Shown: positions 1 to 11,352 of the stretch, piece by piece
Position numbering within the stretch: position 1 is the stretch's first letter
Layout of the letters: every line of letters starts with the position of its first letter
Assembly (NCBI GenBank): GCA_942159475.1
Contig: OW804095.1
Coordinates: forward strand, 91,773,740-91,837,739
Source of the DNA: Sthenelais limicola
Taxonomy: Eukaryota > Annelida > Polychaeta > Phyllodocida > Sigalionidae
DNA: 64,000 bases
Direction of reading: 5' to 3'
The notes under the pieces: generated by a model
Database searches by the model: none
Told to the model about the DNA's origin: nothing
Seen by the model: the letters and a program-made list of their open reading frames with translations, nothing else
Made by a program: the position numbers and the translations under genes

Positions 1-2020
1 AAGTATGCTTTACTATTAGGCAATATCCTTTGGGTAGATTTACATGAGAAAAAGAAAAATATTGGAACCAATTGAACCAACTCGATTTAAGACGGACTAA
101 GCAGATTAACCAGAACAGACAACATCGGGCAGATGCCATTCATTTCTGGGGGAAAATATTTAACTCCTGTCTTGTTTTTACATCCATGAAGAACAATAAC
201 ATTAACAATTAAGCGATGTGACATTAAGCGATGTGACATAGATTCAGGCAAAACATCCTTTTGGCAACAACAACTGCTGCATGTTTGCTCAGATGTGTTT
301 AGCCACCCTGTCACCATTGCCTTTTTTTATTGTGGGCGATGATATAATGCTAAGTGATAAAACCCAGTTTCAGACTATATCAATATGATACCAATAATAC
401 ATGTTTTCTGACAAGCTATCAGTCTTCCTATATAACATAGACACACATCATGCTGGCAGTGGAAATCATATGCCAACCGGGGAGGGGAGTGACTCGCTAT
501 AAAAACCTGTTTACAAGCACTGTTATCGATCGATGATTTATGACGGGGACTGGTTAATAGTTGGTTTAGCCATTGAGAGACATATTATAATTATATGCAA
601 TATCAATTCATTAGATGATCGCTCTCTCATTTTACAGAACGGCTGATGTAATATTCTTTCTGAGCATAAATCCATGAAGATTAACATGCAATTCTGAACT
701 GATTGCTTATTAAAGCAGCTAGAATGACAAAATGATCATGCTAAATGTATTCATTGTTGCACACTACATCGGAAGCAAATAAAATCACCTGTGGCATACC
801 CCAAAGGACAACAATAGGCCGGTTAAAATAAAGTACCGCCTTCAGGTCAATGGTGCCGCAATAGGTTCTTTTAGTAAATAAAAACATATCTGTAGTATAG
901 AAGTGTCCCTTAAACCTATAGAAGCTTTTAAAAAGCCCAAATCTAGTTTCAACTGGGCTGCCATTTTAGTTTAAATTACCCTCAATCCTGCTTGAATTTG
1001 ACGTCATCAAGGCTTAAGCATCTGTGTAAGCTACAGCAAGCTAATACAGTGCGAGTGGGATATGGGCATGGCTTGGTTGAATTTTAAGTCATGTTTTCCT
1101 CCCTTCAGATCCCTAATAATATTATGTTCATATTACCATATTGATATATATCCCAGTCACTTGCTGCAGCGGACTCAACCGGATCAGTCGTTTGAAAATT
1201 ATTGTTTTTTGCTTAATAAAGGAGGTTCCTTGCCGGCTCAGGCACTACTTGTGTTATATTCAGTTTATTCAACGACGATATCATAAGCTTTTTTTTGCTA
1301 TTTGGGTGTGTGGAACATGTTATAACAGGACTGATATGGGTTTGTTTGACCCTGGATGGTTTGATATTTCTTTTTTGAACAGGTGTTTATTTCGTGAAAT
1401 TTCACAAAGTAGTGATATGTTTTATTCAACGAAATTATTATCCCATCAACAAAACAATATTAACATAGATTAAACATCTCCAGATTAAGCATATACCTAC
1501 TACATATAACATTTATCATGAACTGAGGCGACATTAATAATTGCCTTTAATTCAAGTTTTCTAAGTGTTTGTTATGAGAGAAAATGAAATAACTAATAGT
1601 AGGTGACAGGAAAAGAGAAAAATATATAATATTTTACAAGGTTTTCGGGCCCAATTAAGATACAACTTAATTCTCAAGAGATACAACATAGTTCGCAAGA
1701 GATAAAACATGAGATGCTAAATTGACGCGCACCAGTTTTTTTTATAATCTTTCACGTCTAGGCCAGAATTTGGACATTGACAAGAACATGTAAAGCTATA
1801 CAATAATAGTTTTTAAATAATGCATTTGAAATTCATCATATTATATAGCAGCCGGCGTGCACATAAAGGAGAGACAATTAAAAACGAGACAATTTTTAGA
1901 AGATCTAGACAATATCGCGCTCATAAAAAAAGTTTTGTCTCTAAATTTATAATTTGGAGACAATTTTGCTGTAGATTTGGATTTAACCTGGGCAAACAAG
2001 TAAGTAATCAGTGATGAATA
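1..2020. other. AT-rich DNA without recognisable gene
   Basis: I see no coding region with a recognisable domain on either strand. The open frames here are short and their translations look like random AT-rich sequence. There is a loose cluster of the word GAGACAATT and its variants around 1871-1975. No tRNA, rRNA or clear transposon end was recognised. Confidence 0.5.
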
Positions 2021-2024
2021 TAGG

Positions 2025-2798
2025 TTTTTTGAAACTTTCAAGACTTTAGACAATGTCCAGAAATTGAGCCCGCTAGATAGGCCTACAGGATATTATTTTA
2101 TTTTCTGTTTTTGTTCTTATAATTGTCGTTTTTCTCACCTTGAATGATACTGCATGCCCACCACCCACCCATCCTTCACTCCTCCCGTGAAGCTATGTGA
2201 GTGAGTGAAGGTGCAATGTGTGTGAGGTCCGAGAGGGGTGGGAGTCAAAACAAATTGGACGCCACTTTTTATATTTAAAATTGCTACTTTCCTGTACCAT
2301 ATTATACATAAGTCATCCCATAAAAAGCCATCAGGAGGAACACGACTTGCCTTACAGACGATGTAATGGTGCCCATTTACATGGGAATACATAGAAAACA
2401 GGGCCATGCATACAAGTCTTGTATAAGTGAGAAATGACACTGATTATTTGGGCAACGTAAGGAGGTTTAGAAGTGGGCTAATGCCACCCTCTAGAGGGCG
2501 GGTCGGTTGCTCAAAGTCTAGGCAAAGATCGTAGATAAAATCCCCAGCTTCAAGAACAATCTCGAAGTGTGTGCACATAATGTCAGATTGTCCTTGTCCT
2601 TGAAGCCTTATTTTGTATTTGTCTCTGGTCTCTGAAATTAGACAATATAATATTGTCTCTTCAGTTTTTATCCTTATTTGTGGTAGTTTTCTCGTGGCTG
2701 GCGGTTTGGAACACTAAATCACACTGTGAAATCTGGCCGAGAATAGAATGTAGAGATTTGGATCTAATGAGGATATGCCTATGTCTGCTATACATAAT
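2025..2798. repeat. Dispersed repeat S, copy S1
   Basis: This stretch of about 770 bp is nearly identical to 5801-6754. Shared landmarks in order are ACTTTCAAGACTTTAGACAA, the CCACCCACCCATCCTTCACT block, GCTATGTGAGTGAGTGAAG, CTCTAGAGGGCGGGTCGG and ATGTCTGCTATACATAAT at the end. The minus-strand frame 2135-2440 is shared with the second copy only because the DNA is duplicated; its translation matches no family I know. S1 lacks the roughly 200-bp block with a hairpin and a 10-bp minisatellite present in S2. It could be a non-autonomous transposon or a segmental duplication; I saw no terminal inverted repeats. Confidence 0.8.
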
Positions 2799-3051
2799 GG
2801 CGAGCTTTAGTGACGATGTACTTAACCACCAGGTGGCGCCAAGAAGCGGCCCAGGAGGATAGGGGTTGACCCCCGGCGACCTATGACACATGGGTCAGAC
2901 ACTTCGTTGCATGCTGCAGAAGTGCCAAACCTCCCGACTTGGCGGGAGATCTCCCGATTTTTCAGACAAATTGCGGCCATAATTTGGTTCAAAAATACTA
3001 ATATCATCTGCGACAGGCAACATAAAGTTCTACTAGGTTCTGTAGTCTGAC

Positions 3052-3237
3052 ATGAATGGTCTACATGTGGGCCCAGATCGGAATATATCCACAAATTCCT
3101 TTGTGGACAACTGGAGAAAAGAGGGTATCAGGCGTAGCTTAATTGGTAGAATTAAAGTGATTTGGAACGCTATCCCAGTGAATGTAAGAAATTCTGGTGA
3201 TATTAAGTCTTTCTCAAATCAGCTGAAACCTTAAATG
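3052..3237 (+). pseudogene. LINE reverse-transcriptase C-terminal fragment
   Basis: The translation contains WNAIPVNVRNSGDIKSFSNQ followed within three residues by a stop. That is the usual last block of Jockey/CR1-type LINE ORF2 proteins: a tryptophan-asparagine pair, a short turn, then SFKRKLK-like residues ending the protein. Only about 60 codons remain, with no reverse-transcriptase core next to it. It is read as the 3' end of a heavily 5'-truncated LINE. The assignment rests on this one short block. Confidence 0.5.
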
Positions 3238-3239
3238 TG

Positions 3240-5420
3240 TTAAATTATCCATAGAAACTAGAGATTTGTAACCTACAGGACCCTATTCTCTTTGTATAAA
3301 AGTACCCGTATTTCTAAAGAGTGTTTACTGTGGTGTGGACGACACATTTCATGTTTAAGAATAGTAATGTTTTTTATATACATGTAGCCTATATCTTAGG
3401 GAGAAAAATTTACTTGGATTGTCTTGATTTTGACACAGCGCCGTTGAAGGTTTTAGTTTTTTATTCCTTGGCAAGTATTACTTCTCAAATTTGCTTTGAT
3501 AATGACATCTAATTGAATGACATTTTTGTATTACTTCAGCGCTACTGCGAAAAATGTAATTGATGCATAATGCAGTGACTGAATACAAAATATTAAACAA
3601 AAAGAAATACATATTATTCCAAACTCCAGTGTCATCCCTGATTATTAATATGGCAGAACTGAACACTGGTAATATGTAGCCTAGGTCTACGACGATGAAA
3701 ACAAAGTTGGATCTTATGTAACTTTTGTACATAGGCCGATTTTCATGACTGGTAGGCATTTGGGTTTTTGAGCCATAACAGGGTTAAAACCATGACGGAG
3801 CTAAAATTTATGACGCTGGCAGGGTGTATCTTGTCAAAATCTTTCATGGAAACCCTGGTTTTGTGACTATATGATCAGAAATGAGGAAGTTATGGGGAAA
3901 AAACTAGTGTTTTTTTTAACTAATATTCATACATTTAAATGAAATTATTATTTCAAGCTGTAATGATAAAAAATAGTAATATTTTGTCAATTCGTTTCTT
4001 CTATAAGTATTGAGGTTAAGTACTTGGCAATTGATTCTGGTCATTTTTATGGTTATAAATTCAATATTTCTCTCTTAGCTAGAAGGGAACCCTATGGGAA
4101 ATGTGTGCGTCACCGTACGTCACGCATTTTTATGAGTCTCTATCAATGATAAATATTAAGGTATTATACAATTTCAATACATCATCAAGTGGCAATTTTC
4201 ACATGGTTTCATAATCCTGTGTTAGATTTGCAGTAATATTTAGGGAAAGTATCTAAAAGATCATTCAAATGCCAGCATGATGATTGGGGAAGTTAAATGC
4301 ATCACCTTACGTCACGCCTATCATCTATCCTCACAATTTAGAGGCTAAAGAATAAGATGATTGTTCTGGATATTCAGTAGCAATATAGGTTAGGTTAAAA
4401 CATAAGCATAGTATTGATATTTTTGGGACATTTTCCTGACTCTGGGGTATGTTTGATACAGTAAAACGTCACCGTATGTCACGCATCACCATACACCACG
4501 CTCATCTCTTAAGCTACTTTAAACAGGTAATAACAAGCCCAAATGAGGCCATCTTAAAGGATCAACCCATAATCTTATCATAATGACAGATATCATATTT
4601 CATACCTTCTAATATATACGAAAAATGAAAGGAAATACAAGCTATTAGTTAAAGTGTCATGAATTGAGAAGTTTTTAAATTAAAAAAAACCGCAAGAGTT
4701 TAGGATCATTTTACTTTATATATGTTTACCACAATATAGATTTTGAATAAATAGACCTGTTTTTTAAGGTAGAAAAAGAAAATTATTAAAATGAACCTAC
4801 CACATGGGTGAAATGCTACTTTAAATATTTTTGTGTAATGACGCTATGCTACGTTATTAGAAAAATGTTATATATATGTCAAACATATTGTTAGGGTGAA
4901 AATAAAGTTTAATCATGTAAATTATGAGTTTATCATTTAATGTTTAAGGGATTGACCTGATGGCCCTTAAAATCAGCAGAACGCACTAAAACAGCATTAT
5001 TTGGCTCAAAGTTTTCCTGGGGGTGCATGCCCCCAGACCCCCCTACATGGTGTGTACCTCCCGCTACACTGTCAAATCTTTCTGGGTTCTTTGCAAAATA
5101 TGAATCAGTATAATATGCTTTCAGAATTATACAATGTAATGTGAAAATGACCCTAAAATGCCCCATTTCACCATTTCACCATTTCACTCCTTGTTTTTAA
5201 AAATTTCCGAGGGGGGGATGGTTTGCCCCCGTACCCGCCTAGTGTATACCAGACACCTGTTGTTCAATGTATGCATGTCTAATGATCGGGAATTGTGCGA
5301 TGAGAAGCTCGGAACTATAGCGTACATGTGTATATATGGACCCTGCTAACCTCAGACCTAGGGCCGGTAGGCAGCCTGGCCACCTGGTGCTAATTTTGGT
5401 ACTACTCACCAAAGTGCCCC
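3240..5420. other. Gene-free AT-rich DNA with a spaced CRE-like motif
   Basis: No coding domain is visible. A 20-bp word resembling GTCACCGTACGTCACGC recurs at about 4109, 4301 and 4469 (described as a separate feature). Around 5015-5060 and 5209-5235 there are short G-run/C-run blocks of the form GGGGGTGCATGCCCCCAGAC. Otherwise nothing was recognised. Confidence 0.5.
4105..4503. repeat. Three spaced copies of a CGTCACCGTACGTCACGC motif
   Basis: Closely related words occur at 4107-4127, 4299-4317 and 4467-4484, the last followed at once by a degenerate fourth version (CATCACCATACACCACGC). Spacing is about 190 and 170 bp. Each carries one or two ACGTCA half-sites, the core of a CREB/ATF-type site. 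The sequence between the copies is unrelated. Function is unknown. Confidence 0.55.
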
Positions 5421-5800
5421 ATTGCAAACATTTCAATAGGAGGAGGAGAATGCCCACGGTGCTCCCGCCATGCTGCCACGGCTAGCAGGGTCTCAGCCTC
5501 GACAGGCAGGGTTCTATCATGAGTGACGCCATGATTCATTCAAAGATGTCTGCTTTCATTAAACATCATAATCCACGACTCCAGGACTCCTCCAGGACTC
5601 TTATTATTCACTATAATTGTGTTTGTACCTAGCTGTCATTGATTTTACCTAAAGAACTAAATATAGAGCTATCATTTTACTGAGGGCGGCCTTTTCTTAT
5701 TATGTTCTTATTACATATAAATGACCTACCAGATAACATAAAAAATAGCTCGGTACATAAGTGTGCTGATGACACCATAATATTCACAGAAACATCAAGT
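5421..5800 (+). repeat. Duplicated segment T, copy T1, with LINE RT fragment
   Basis: This 380-bp segment recurs as T2 at 6755-7138. The only length difference is 4 bp gained in T2 (ACATAAGTG versus ACATATGTAAGTG). Its last third encodes a reverse-transcriptase block on the plus strand: an LHINDLPDNI stretch followed by CADDTIIF. The tyrosine of the usual YADD catalytic box is a cysteine here, but both aspartates remain. T1 ends abruptly at 5800, where repeat S2 begins. It is a broken LINE fragment. Confidence 0.75.
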
Positions 5801-6754
5801 TTTTTTTAAACTTTCAAGACTTTAGACAATGTCTAGAAATTGAGCCCGCTAGATAGGCCTACAGGAAATTATTTTATTTTCTGTTTTTGTTCTTATAGTT
5901 GTTGTTTTTCTCACCTTGAATGACACTGCTTGCCCACCACCCACCCATCCTTCACTCCTCCCGTTGCATTAGAATCCATGTGTTAGTGTTTAATACCTGT
6001 GTGTAGCCTCGCCTCAAGGCTACACACACACTAGTGGCAGGCAGTGGCAGGCAGTAGCAGGCAGTGGCAGGCAGTGGCAGGCAGTGGCAGGCAGTGGCAG
6101 GCAGCTAGAGGCAGCGGGAGGGGCAGTGTGTGGTACTGGGGTGTGTGAAGCTATGTGAGTGAGTGAAGATGCAATGTGTGTGAGGTCCGAGAGGGGAGGG
6201 AGTCAAAACAAATTGGACGCCACTTTTTATATTTAAAATTGCTACTTTCCTGTACCATATTATACATAAGTCATCCCATAAAAAGCCATCAGGAGGAACA
6301 CGACTTGCCTTACAGACGATGTAATGGTGCCCATTTACATGGGAATACATAGAAAACAGGGCCATGCATACAAGTCTTGTATAAGTGAGAAATGACACTG
6401 ATTATTTGGGCAACGTAAGGAGGTTTAGAAGTGGGCTAATGCCGCCCTCTAGAGGGCGGGTCGGTTGCTCAAAGTCTAGGCAAAGATCGTAGATAAAATC
6501 CCCAGCTTCAAGAACAATCTCGAAGTGTGTGCACATAATGTCAGATTGTCCTTGTCCTTGAAGCCTTATTTTGTATTTGTCTCTGGTCTCTGAAATTAGA
6601 CAATATAATATTGTCTCTTCAGTTTTTGTCCTTATTTGTGGTAGTTTTCTGGTGGCTGGCAGTTTGGAACACTAAATCACACTGTGAAATCTGGCCGAGA
6701 ATAGAATGTAGAGATTTGGATCTAATGAGGATATGCCTATGTCTGCTATACATA
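5801..6754. repeat. Dispersed repeat S, copy S2
   Basis: This is the second copy of repeat S, lying exactly between T1 and T2 with no spacer. Relative to S1 it carries about 200 extra bases (roughly 5962-6150). These comprise an 11-bp-arm hairpin at 5999-6027 (GTGTGTAGCCT, then its complement) and a 10-bp minisatellite. The rest is almost identical to S1, so the duplication is fairly recent. No coding capacity is evident. Confidence 0.8.
6034..6104. repeat. 10-bp minisatellite (GTGGCAGGCA)n
   Basis: About seven tandem units of GTGGCAGGCA, one with an A substitution (GTAGCAGGCA). It lies just downstream of the 5999-6027 hairpin, and both are absent from S1. Confidence 0.9.
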
Positions 6755-7138
6755 ATTGCAAACATTTCAATAGGAGGAGGAGAATGCCCATGGTGCTCCC
6801 GCCATGCTGCCACGGCTAGCAGGGCCTCAGCCTCGACAGGCAGGGTTCTATCATGAGTGACGCCATGATTCGTTCAAAGATGTCTGCTTTCATTAGACAT
6901 CATAATCCACGACTCCAGGACTCCTCCAGGACTCTTATTATTCACTATAATTATGTTTGTACCTAGCTGTCATTGATTTTACCTAAAGAACTAAATATAG
7001 AGCTATCATTTTACTGAGGGCGGCCTTTTCTTATTATGTTCTTATTACATATAAATGACCTACCAGATAACATAAAAAATAGCTCGGTACATATGTAAGT
7101 GTGCTGATGACACCATAATATTCACAGAAACATCAAGT
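6755..7138 (+). repeat. Duplicated segment T, copy T2
   Basis: Near-identical to 5421-5800. Unlike T1, the reverse-transcriptase sequence continues beyond the duplicated part into 7139-7880, so T2 is probably the original context. The 4-bp insertion at about 7092 shifts the frame immediately before the CADD box. Confidence 0.75.
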
Positions 7139-7876
7139 AATAAGAAGTCAGAAACTCTCCAAGAAGATTTAAAAAACTGGTGCAAGAAAAATAAAATAAC
7201 AATCAACACAAACAAATCAAATACCATGCATAATTATACAATGCAAGTGAAGCAAAAACGCCAGCAAAAAACCCAGTAAATATACCGTCCAGAATGAGGA
7301 ACTAGAGTTAGTAACAACGTATAAATACCTAGGGATCCATATTTACTTTGACATTCAAAAAATAAATTCAACAAGCAGCATTCATAGCAAATCTAAGAAC
7401 CAATCAACTTAGAAAACTCTGAAACTCCCTAACCATCGTTTAAGAATCGTTTTGTCAACATTGTCAGTCATTGTAGTTGCCCTCTTATGTGATCACTATA
7501 GTCCACTCATGGACTATGGAGACATATTGTATGATTCATGCACTAGGAAACTAACTGGAAAACTCCAAACTATTGAGGCAATAAGCATAATCAGGAAATT
7601 ACCCAAAACAACAAATATGAAAGAACATGAAAATCAACTGAAATTACTCCCATTTAAATTAACAGATAGACGGATGCTAGACCTAATTAAATATGCCTAC
7701 GACTTACCTGAAGACAAAAATAATTTAATCAGGAAAAAAAAAAGAAATTGGCAGTCCCCCAACCGGAAGGAACATTATAAATACAACTACCCGCGGTTTT
7801 GTATGAAACAGCAGAACCGAATAATTTATGTTATATGGTGGAACTTAGGGGCAAGTGGGAATGTTATGTACTAACA
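7000..7876 (+). pseudogene. Decayed LINE reverse transcriptase, 3' half
   Basis: Reading through several frameshifts, the plus strand gives in order: an INDLPDNI block, the CADDTIIF catalytic box, an LKNWCKKNKITINTNKS block, a YLGIHI-like block near 7330, and the thumb region in the frame starting at 7452 (SPLMDYGDILYD, then LQTIEAISI). These are the conserved C-terminal blocks of Jockey/CR1-superfamily LINE ORF2. The endonuclease and the fingers of the polymerase are missing. Several frame changes make it inactive. I saw no poly(A) or short tandem tail after 7876. Confidence 0.7.
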
Positions 7877-7879
7877 CTA

Positions 7880-9600
7880 TGTAATAATGTACAATCCTGT
7901 TCAAATCGAAGAAACCAAGAAATCAAGGAATATACAAAGAATCCAATGAAGTCGGTTTAATAATTGATACCTCTGATAATTATATAATATTTTAGTAGTA
8001 CGTTGATGTCTATTGCTACTACACATTGATTGTATCAATAGTAACTAATCAATAGTAAAAACCTTTTGCTATGTAATGAAAAATATTGTTAGTTAAGATT
8101 CACTCAGGGTACAAACGAAAAACGATGGCAACATTGGGATGTACCTATCAGAACAATATGAATGTTACAACAACAAATATGCTCCAGAACTGTGTGTTTG
8201 ATTGTCACTGCTTTGTATTTTCCCGGGTTACTACTATTTCAGCCCATGTAGCTGTTCTTCTACTGATTCCCAGTTGGGAGATATTCCATAATGACTTGCA
8301 TTTAAAACAAATACAACCATCATCAATACTGTCTTAATTGCAATTATACAAGTTACCTTTTAGAGACCGATTCAGAAGAACAATATAAGACCAGGTCCAT
8401 TAGGTTGTGGTTGAAATAAAAAGATAGTAAAAGCAAGAATAGGACATTGATCCTATAAAACATGAATTTGTCCTTGCATACTACAGATTCTCTCATATCA
8501 TGTACCAAGGGGGAAAACCTTGCAAATGGTGCAGCTAAAACAAGTGGCAGATTCTGTCTCAAAACACCTAGTGAATGGAAATCAGTAGAAAAGGGATCAA
8601 CGCTCTAGTTTAGCCCGAGGCATTCACGCTAGATGTTTTATGCAGACTATCGAAGCTTATGGATATCCATTATTGTTGACTGTGCTGCCTCCTTCCTTGC
8701 TACAGATGTCCGACCATACTTGCATGCCATCAAATGTCTAGACCTCTTAATTTACTCCCCTTAGGTGCAGATTCCAGCGTTCTTCTCTGAGTTCCTACTA
8801 AAAGTCGTTGTCATTTAAAAATGTGGGTTCTGGAATATGTCTTTGATAGTGTAGCTTCAGATGTATATTTATAGAATGGTGGCTACCTTGCAATTCTGGT
8901 TTAATTCTGATTAATTAACAACAATTATAGAGCACAAATGTTGTTAACTTCAAATTCATTCATCATGTATCCCTTGATTAAATTATCTAATCAGTTTATA
9001 TTTCATGATTTACTAGATAAACCCTCCGTATGTAGGGCCTACATAGTTCTAAGAAATTTTGATTCATGATTAATATTTGATGTTCACACAAACTACTTTT
9101 CTCTAATAAGTAAACAAATTCCAGGTTTGCTGTGACAAGTTCTTTCATTTTATGGGCTGAAGGCCACATATCAGGACCTCGCATCATCAATCATTTGTCT
9201 TTTGTCACAGCTGATTGTGGCAACTATTGGTTTTTCAATCATTTGTTACTCTGCATCATGCTATAGAGTGGCTTCCGGAGATAAATACGGGAAAGTAAAG
9301 TTAGTAATTCACTTATTCAATCCCATTAGACGAAAATAATGGCAATTTAAATCATGGAGGTGCTTTAACATTATAATTCCATTCCAAAATGTCATTATAT
9401 TCCCAATACAACGTATAGTCATAGGCCAGAAACCGATTGGCGATATATTATATATATTCCTATCATATGTGTGTATTGATTTATTTCGATGGTATTTAGG
9501 AGATGTCCAGAAAATGGTGCTGTGTATTTGTATAATGTATGTATGTATGTATATTGTTTATTTCCAGCTCAGATACAGTTACATCAAAATGATTAGATAC
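7880..9600. other. No recognisable feature
   Basis: AT-rich sequence with no domain-bearing reading frame, RNA gene or clear repeat. A short TGTA microsatellite lies at about 9535-9552, just before the R-family hairpin. Confidence 0.5.
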
Positions 9601-9602
9601 AA

Positions 9603-10330
9603 CTAGCAAATACCCGTGCTTTGCACGGGATTTGCTAGTGGGACAGTGGGGCCCACATCTTCCCACTCTCCTTGTTCCCTCTCCAACCATCTTTCTCTTT
9701 CAAGTTGTCTTGTAAGTAAGTATCTGTATTAACATTCATACCTCAAATGGAACCCTGTTGAGATGTTTTTTTGTCACTGTTGTATTGTTGTTGCCCCCCA
9801 CTCCCCCACCCCCACCCCCCACCCCCTGCCCCCAGTTGGACAGTGGGGCCCACATCTTCCCACTCTCCTTCCCTGCCCTCCCCTTCCCCCTGCCCGTCCC
9901 CCGCACCCCCTTATTGCATTAGACATGTTCCTCCAATCCCACTCTCGCTGCCGATCCCTCTCCTGATCCCACTCCCGATTCCAAGAGAGAGTGAGTGAGA
10001 GAGAGTGAGAGGGAGACAGGAAAGAGATGGAGGCAGACAGGAGAGAGAGTTAGAGGCTGATAAAGAACTAAGTGTGTTTGTCTGCAGACTCCCGTCCTGT
10101 AGTGAACAATGATGTGCAAAGTTTCACTCCGCTTCACCCAGGCGTGGATGAGCGGTCATCTGAGTGCTACTTAGCAACACACAACATTGCGTCATGACCT
10201 CAATCCAACCAATATGCAAATTGTCTCATTCTGGTGTAGGGGCACTGTGGGGATTGTTTTCAGGCACCAATGGGGACCCTGGATGGGGGTGTTCAATTTG
10301 AACCCATTTCAAACCCATTTATAACCCTGT
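9603..10330 (+). mobile_element. Hairpin-ended repeat family R, copy R1
   Basis: It starts with a near-perfect hairpin, CTAGCAAATACCCGTGC / GCACGGGATTTGCTAG (9603-9638), followed by TGGGACAGTGGGGCCCACAT. Next come a conserved ATGGAACCCTGTTGAGATG block, a C-rich/GA-rich core (9790-10060), and a conserved tail including CGTCATGACCTCAATCCAAC and CAATGGGGACCCTGGATGGG. The same modules in the same order occur in four other copies here. It ends at about 10330, where LINE D begins. Frames such as 9763-9966 only reflect C-rich DNA. No transposase is encoded, so it is a non-autonomous element of unassigned class. Confidence 0.8.
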
Positions 10331-11310
10331 TGATTTTCTATTTTAGGGGCCGTCTGATTTCTTTGGGCTGGGGAGTAGGAATAAAATTCCTCTTCCAGGT
10401 AGGTTTTGAAATCACTAATTGTGAAGGATGATTTTCTCCCTTTAGGTGGTAATTTATTGTAGAGATAGGGGGCCTGTACATAGAATGACTTCTTTATTCT
10501 CTTAGTTTTTGCCATTGGGACTTTGAGTAGTTTGCTACTTGCTAGATTTCTCAAGTTTAATCGCCTATTGTCTGTAAAGTTTTCATCACAGCTCATTGAG
10601 AAGGCAGTTTGGAGGACGTGTCCTTCTCTCCTTTCTTCTAGAAATGGTATTTTGTACCTTGTATGGTGCTCTTTTATGCTATCAGTTCTTTTTAGGTTAT
10701 AGGCTATTCGAAAGAATGAATTTTGGATTGTTTGGAGCTTTTCCAAGTGCCTTCCTTGAGCTGGTATGTAAAAGATATCACAGAAGTCAATCACCGGCCA
10801 TACCATGGTGGTGTATACCAGTACGGTGTTTGCGGATGTTAGTGATTTCCTTATTTTTGACGTGGCTTTTAGTCGTTTGGCAATTTGGTCGATCTTTGTT
10901 TGAACATGTGCGTTGAATGTCAATGCTTGGTCTATTATCAGTCCTAAATAGCAGTATTCTTTTTCATAATCTAGGGCAACTGAGTTCAGGCTCAGTGTTT
11001 TTGGTGCTGCTTTCTTTTTTGCAGTTCCAAGGACGATGTCCATGACTTTGCTTTTCTTTACGTTTATCGATATTCTATTTCTTTTGCACCATTCATCGAT
11101 CATGTTCAGATATGTCATTTTTGAGAGAGGTCTCATCTGTGTGCGAGTAGTAGATCACCATGTTGTCCACGAATAGTTGAACCTGTGATTCTTGGACGAC
11201 ACTGTGTAGGTCATTTATGTACAGGAGGAAAAATAATGGTCCTAAAACCGTACCTTGTGGGACGCCGCATTTTACCCTCTCCCTGTTGGAGGTTATCCCA
11301 TTCACTCGTA
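10309..11310 (-). pseudogene. LINE D: reverse-transcriptase fragment
   Basis: Two minus-strand frames (11305-11093 and 11136-10309) join through a frameshift near 11110. The first gives GVPQGTVLGPLFFLLYINDL and then FVDNMVIYY where YADD is expected, so the second catalytic aspartate is lost. The second gives a palm/thumb region with YCYLGLIIDQALTFNAHVQ and ends in a C-terminal basic segment of 275 codons. The order is typical of Jockey/CR1-superfamily ORF2. The endonuclease and first third of the polymerase are missing (5' truncation near 11310). The ORF stop lies inside sequence resembling the R1 tail, so the exact 3' boundary is uncertain. Confidence 0.85.
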
Positions 11311-11352
11311 CCCTTTGATATCTATCTGATATTTGATGGCAGGGCTGCCATC

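Noticed and set aside
2135..2440. 101-codon frame repeated at 6105-6398
   Set aside because: The apparent conservation is DNA duplication of repeat S; the translation matches no family and the C-termini differ.
2826..2839. CCACCAGGTGGCGC, a perfect match to the CTCF consensus
   Set aside because: One short motif in 64 kb at the edge of a repeat; no second site or conservation to support a boundary element.
9763..10137. Overlapping Pro/His/Ser-rich frames in R1, and similar ones at 47816-48164 and 49494-49803
   Set aside because: Low-complexity cores of repeat family R; the frames are not conserved between copies.
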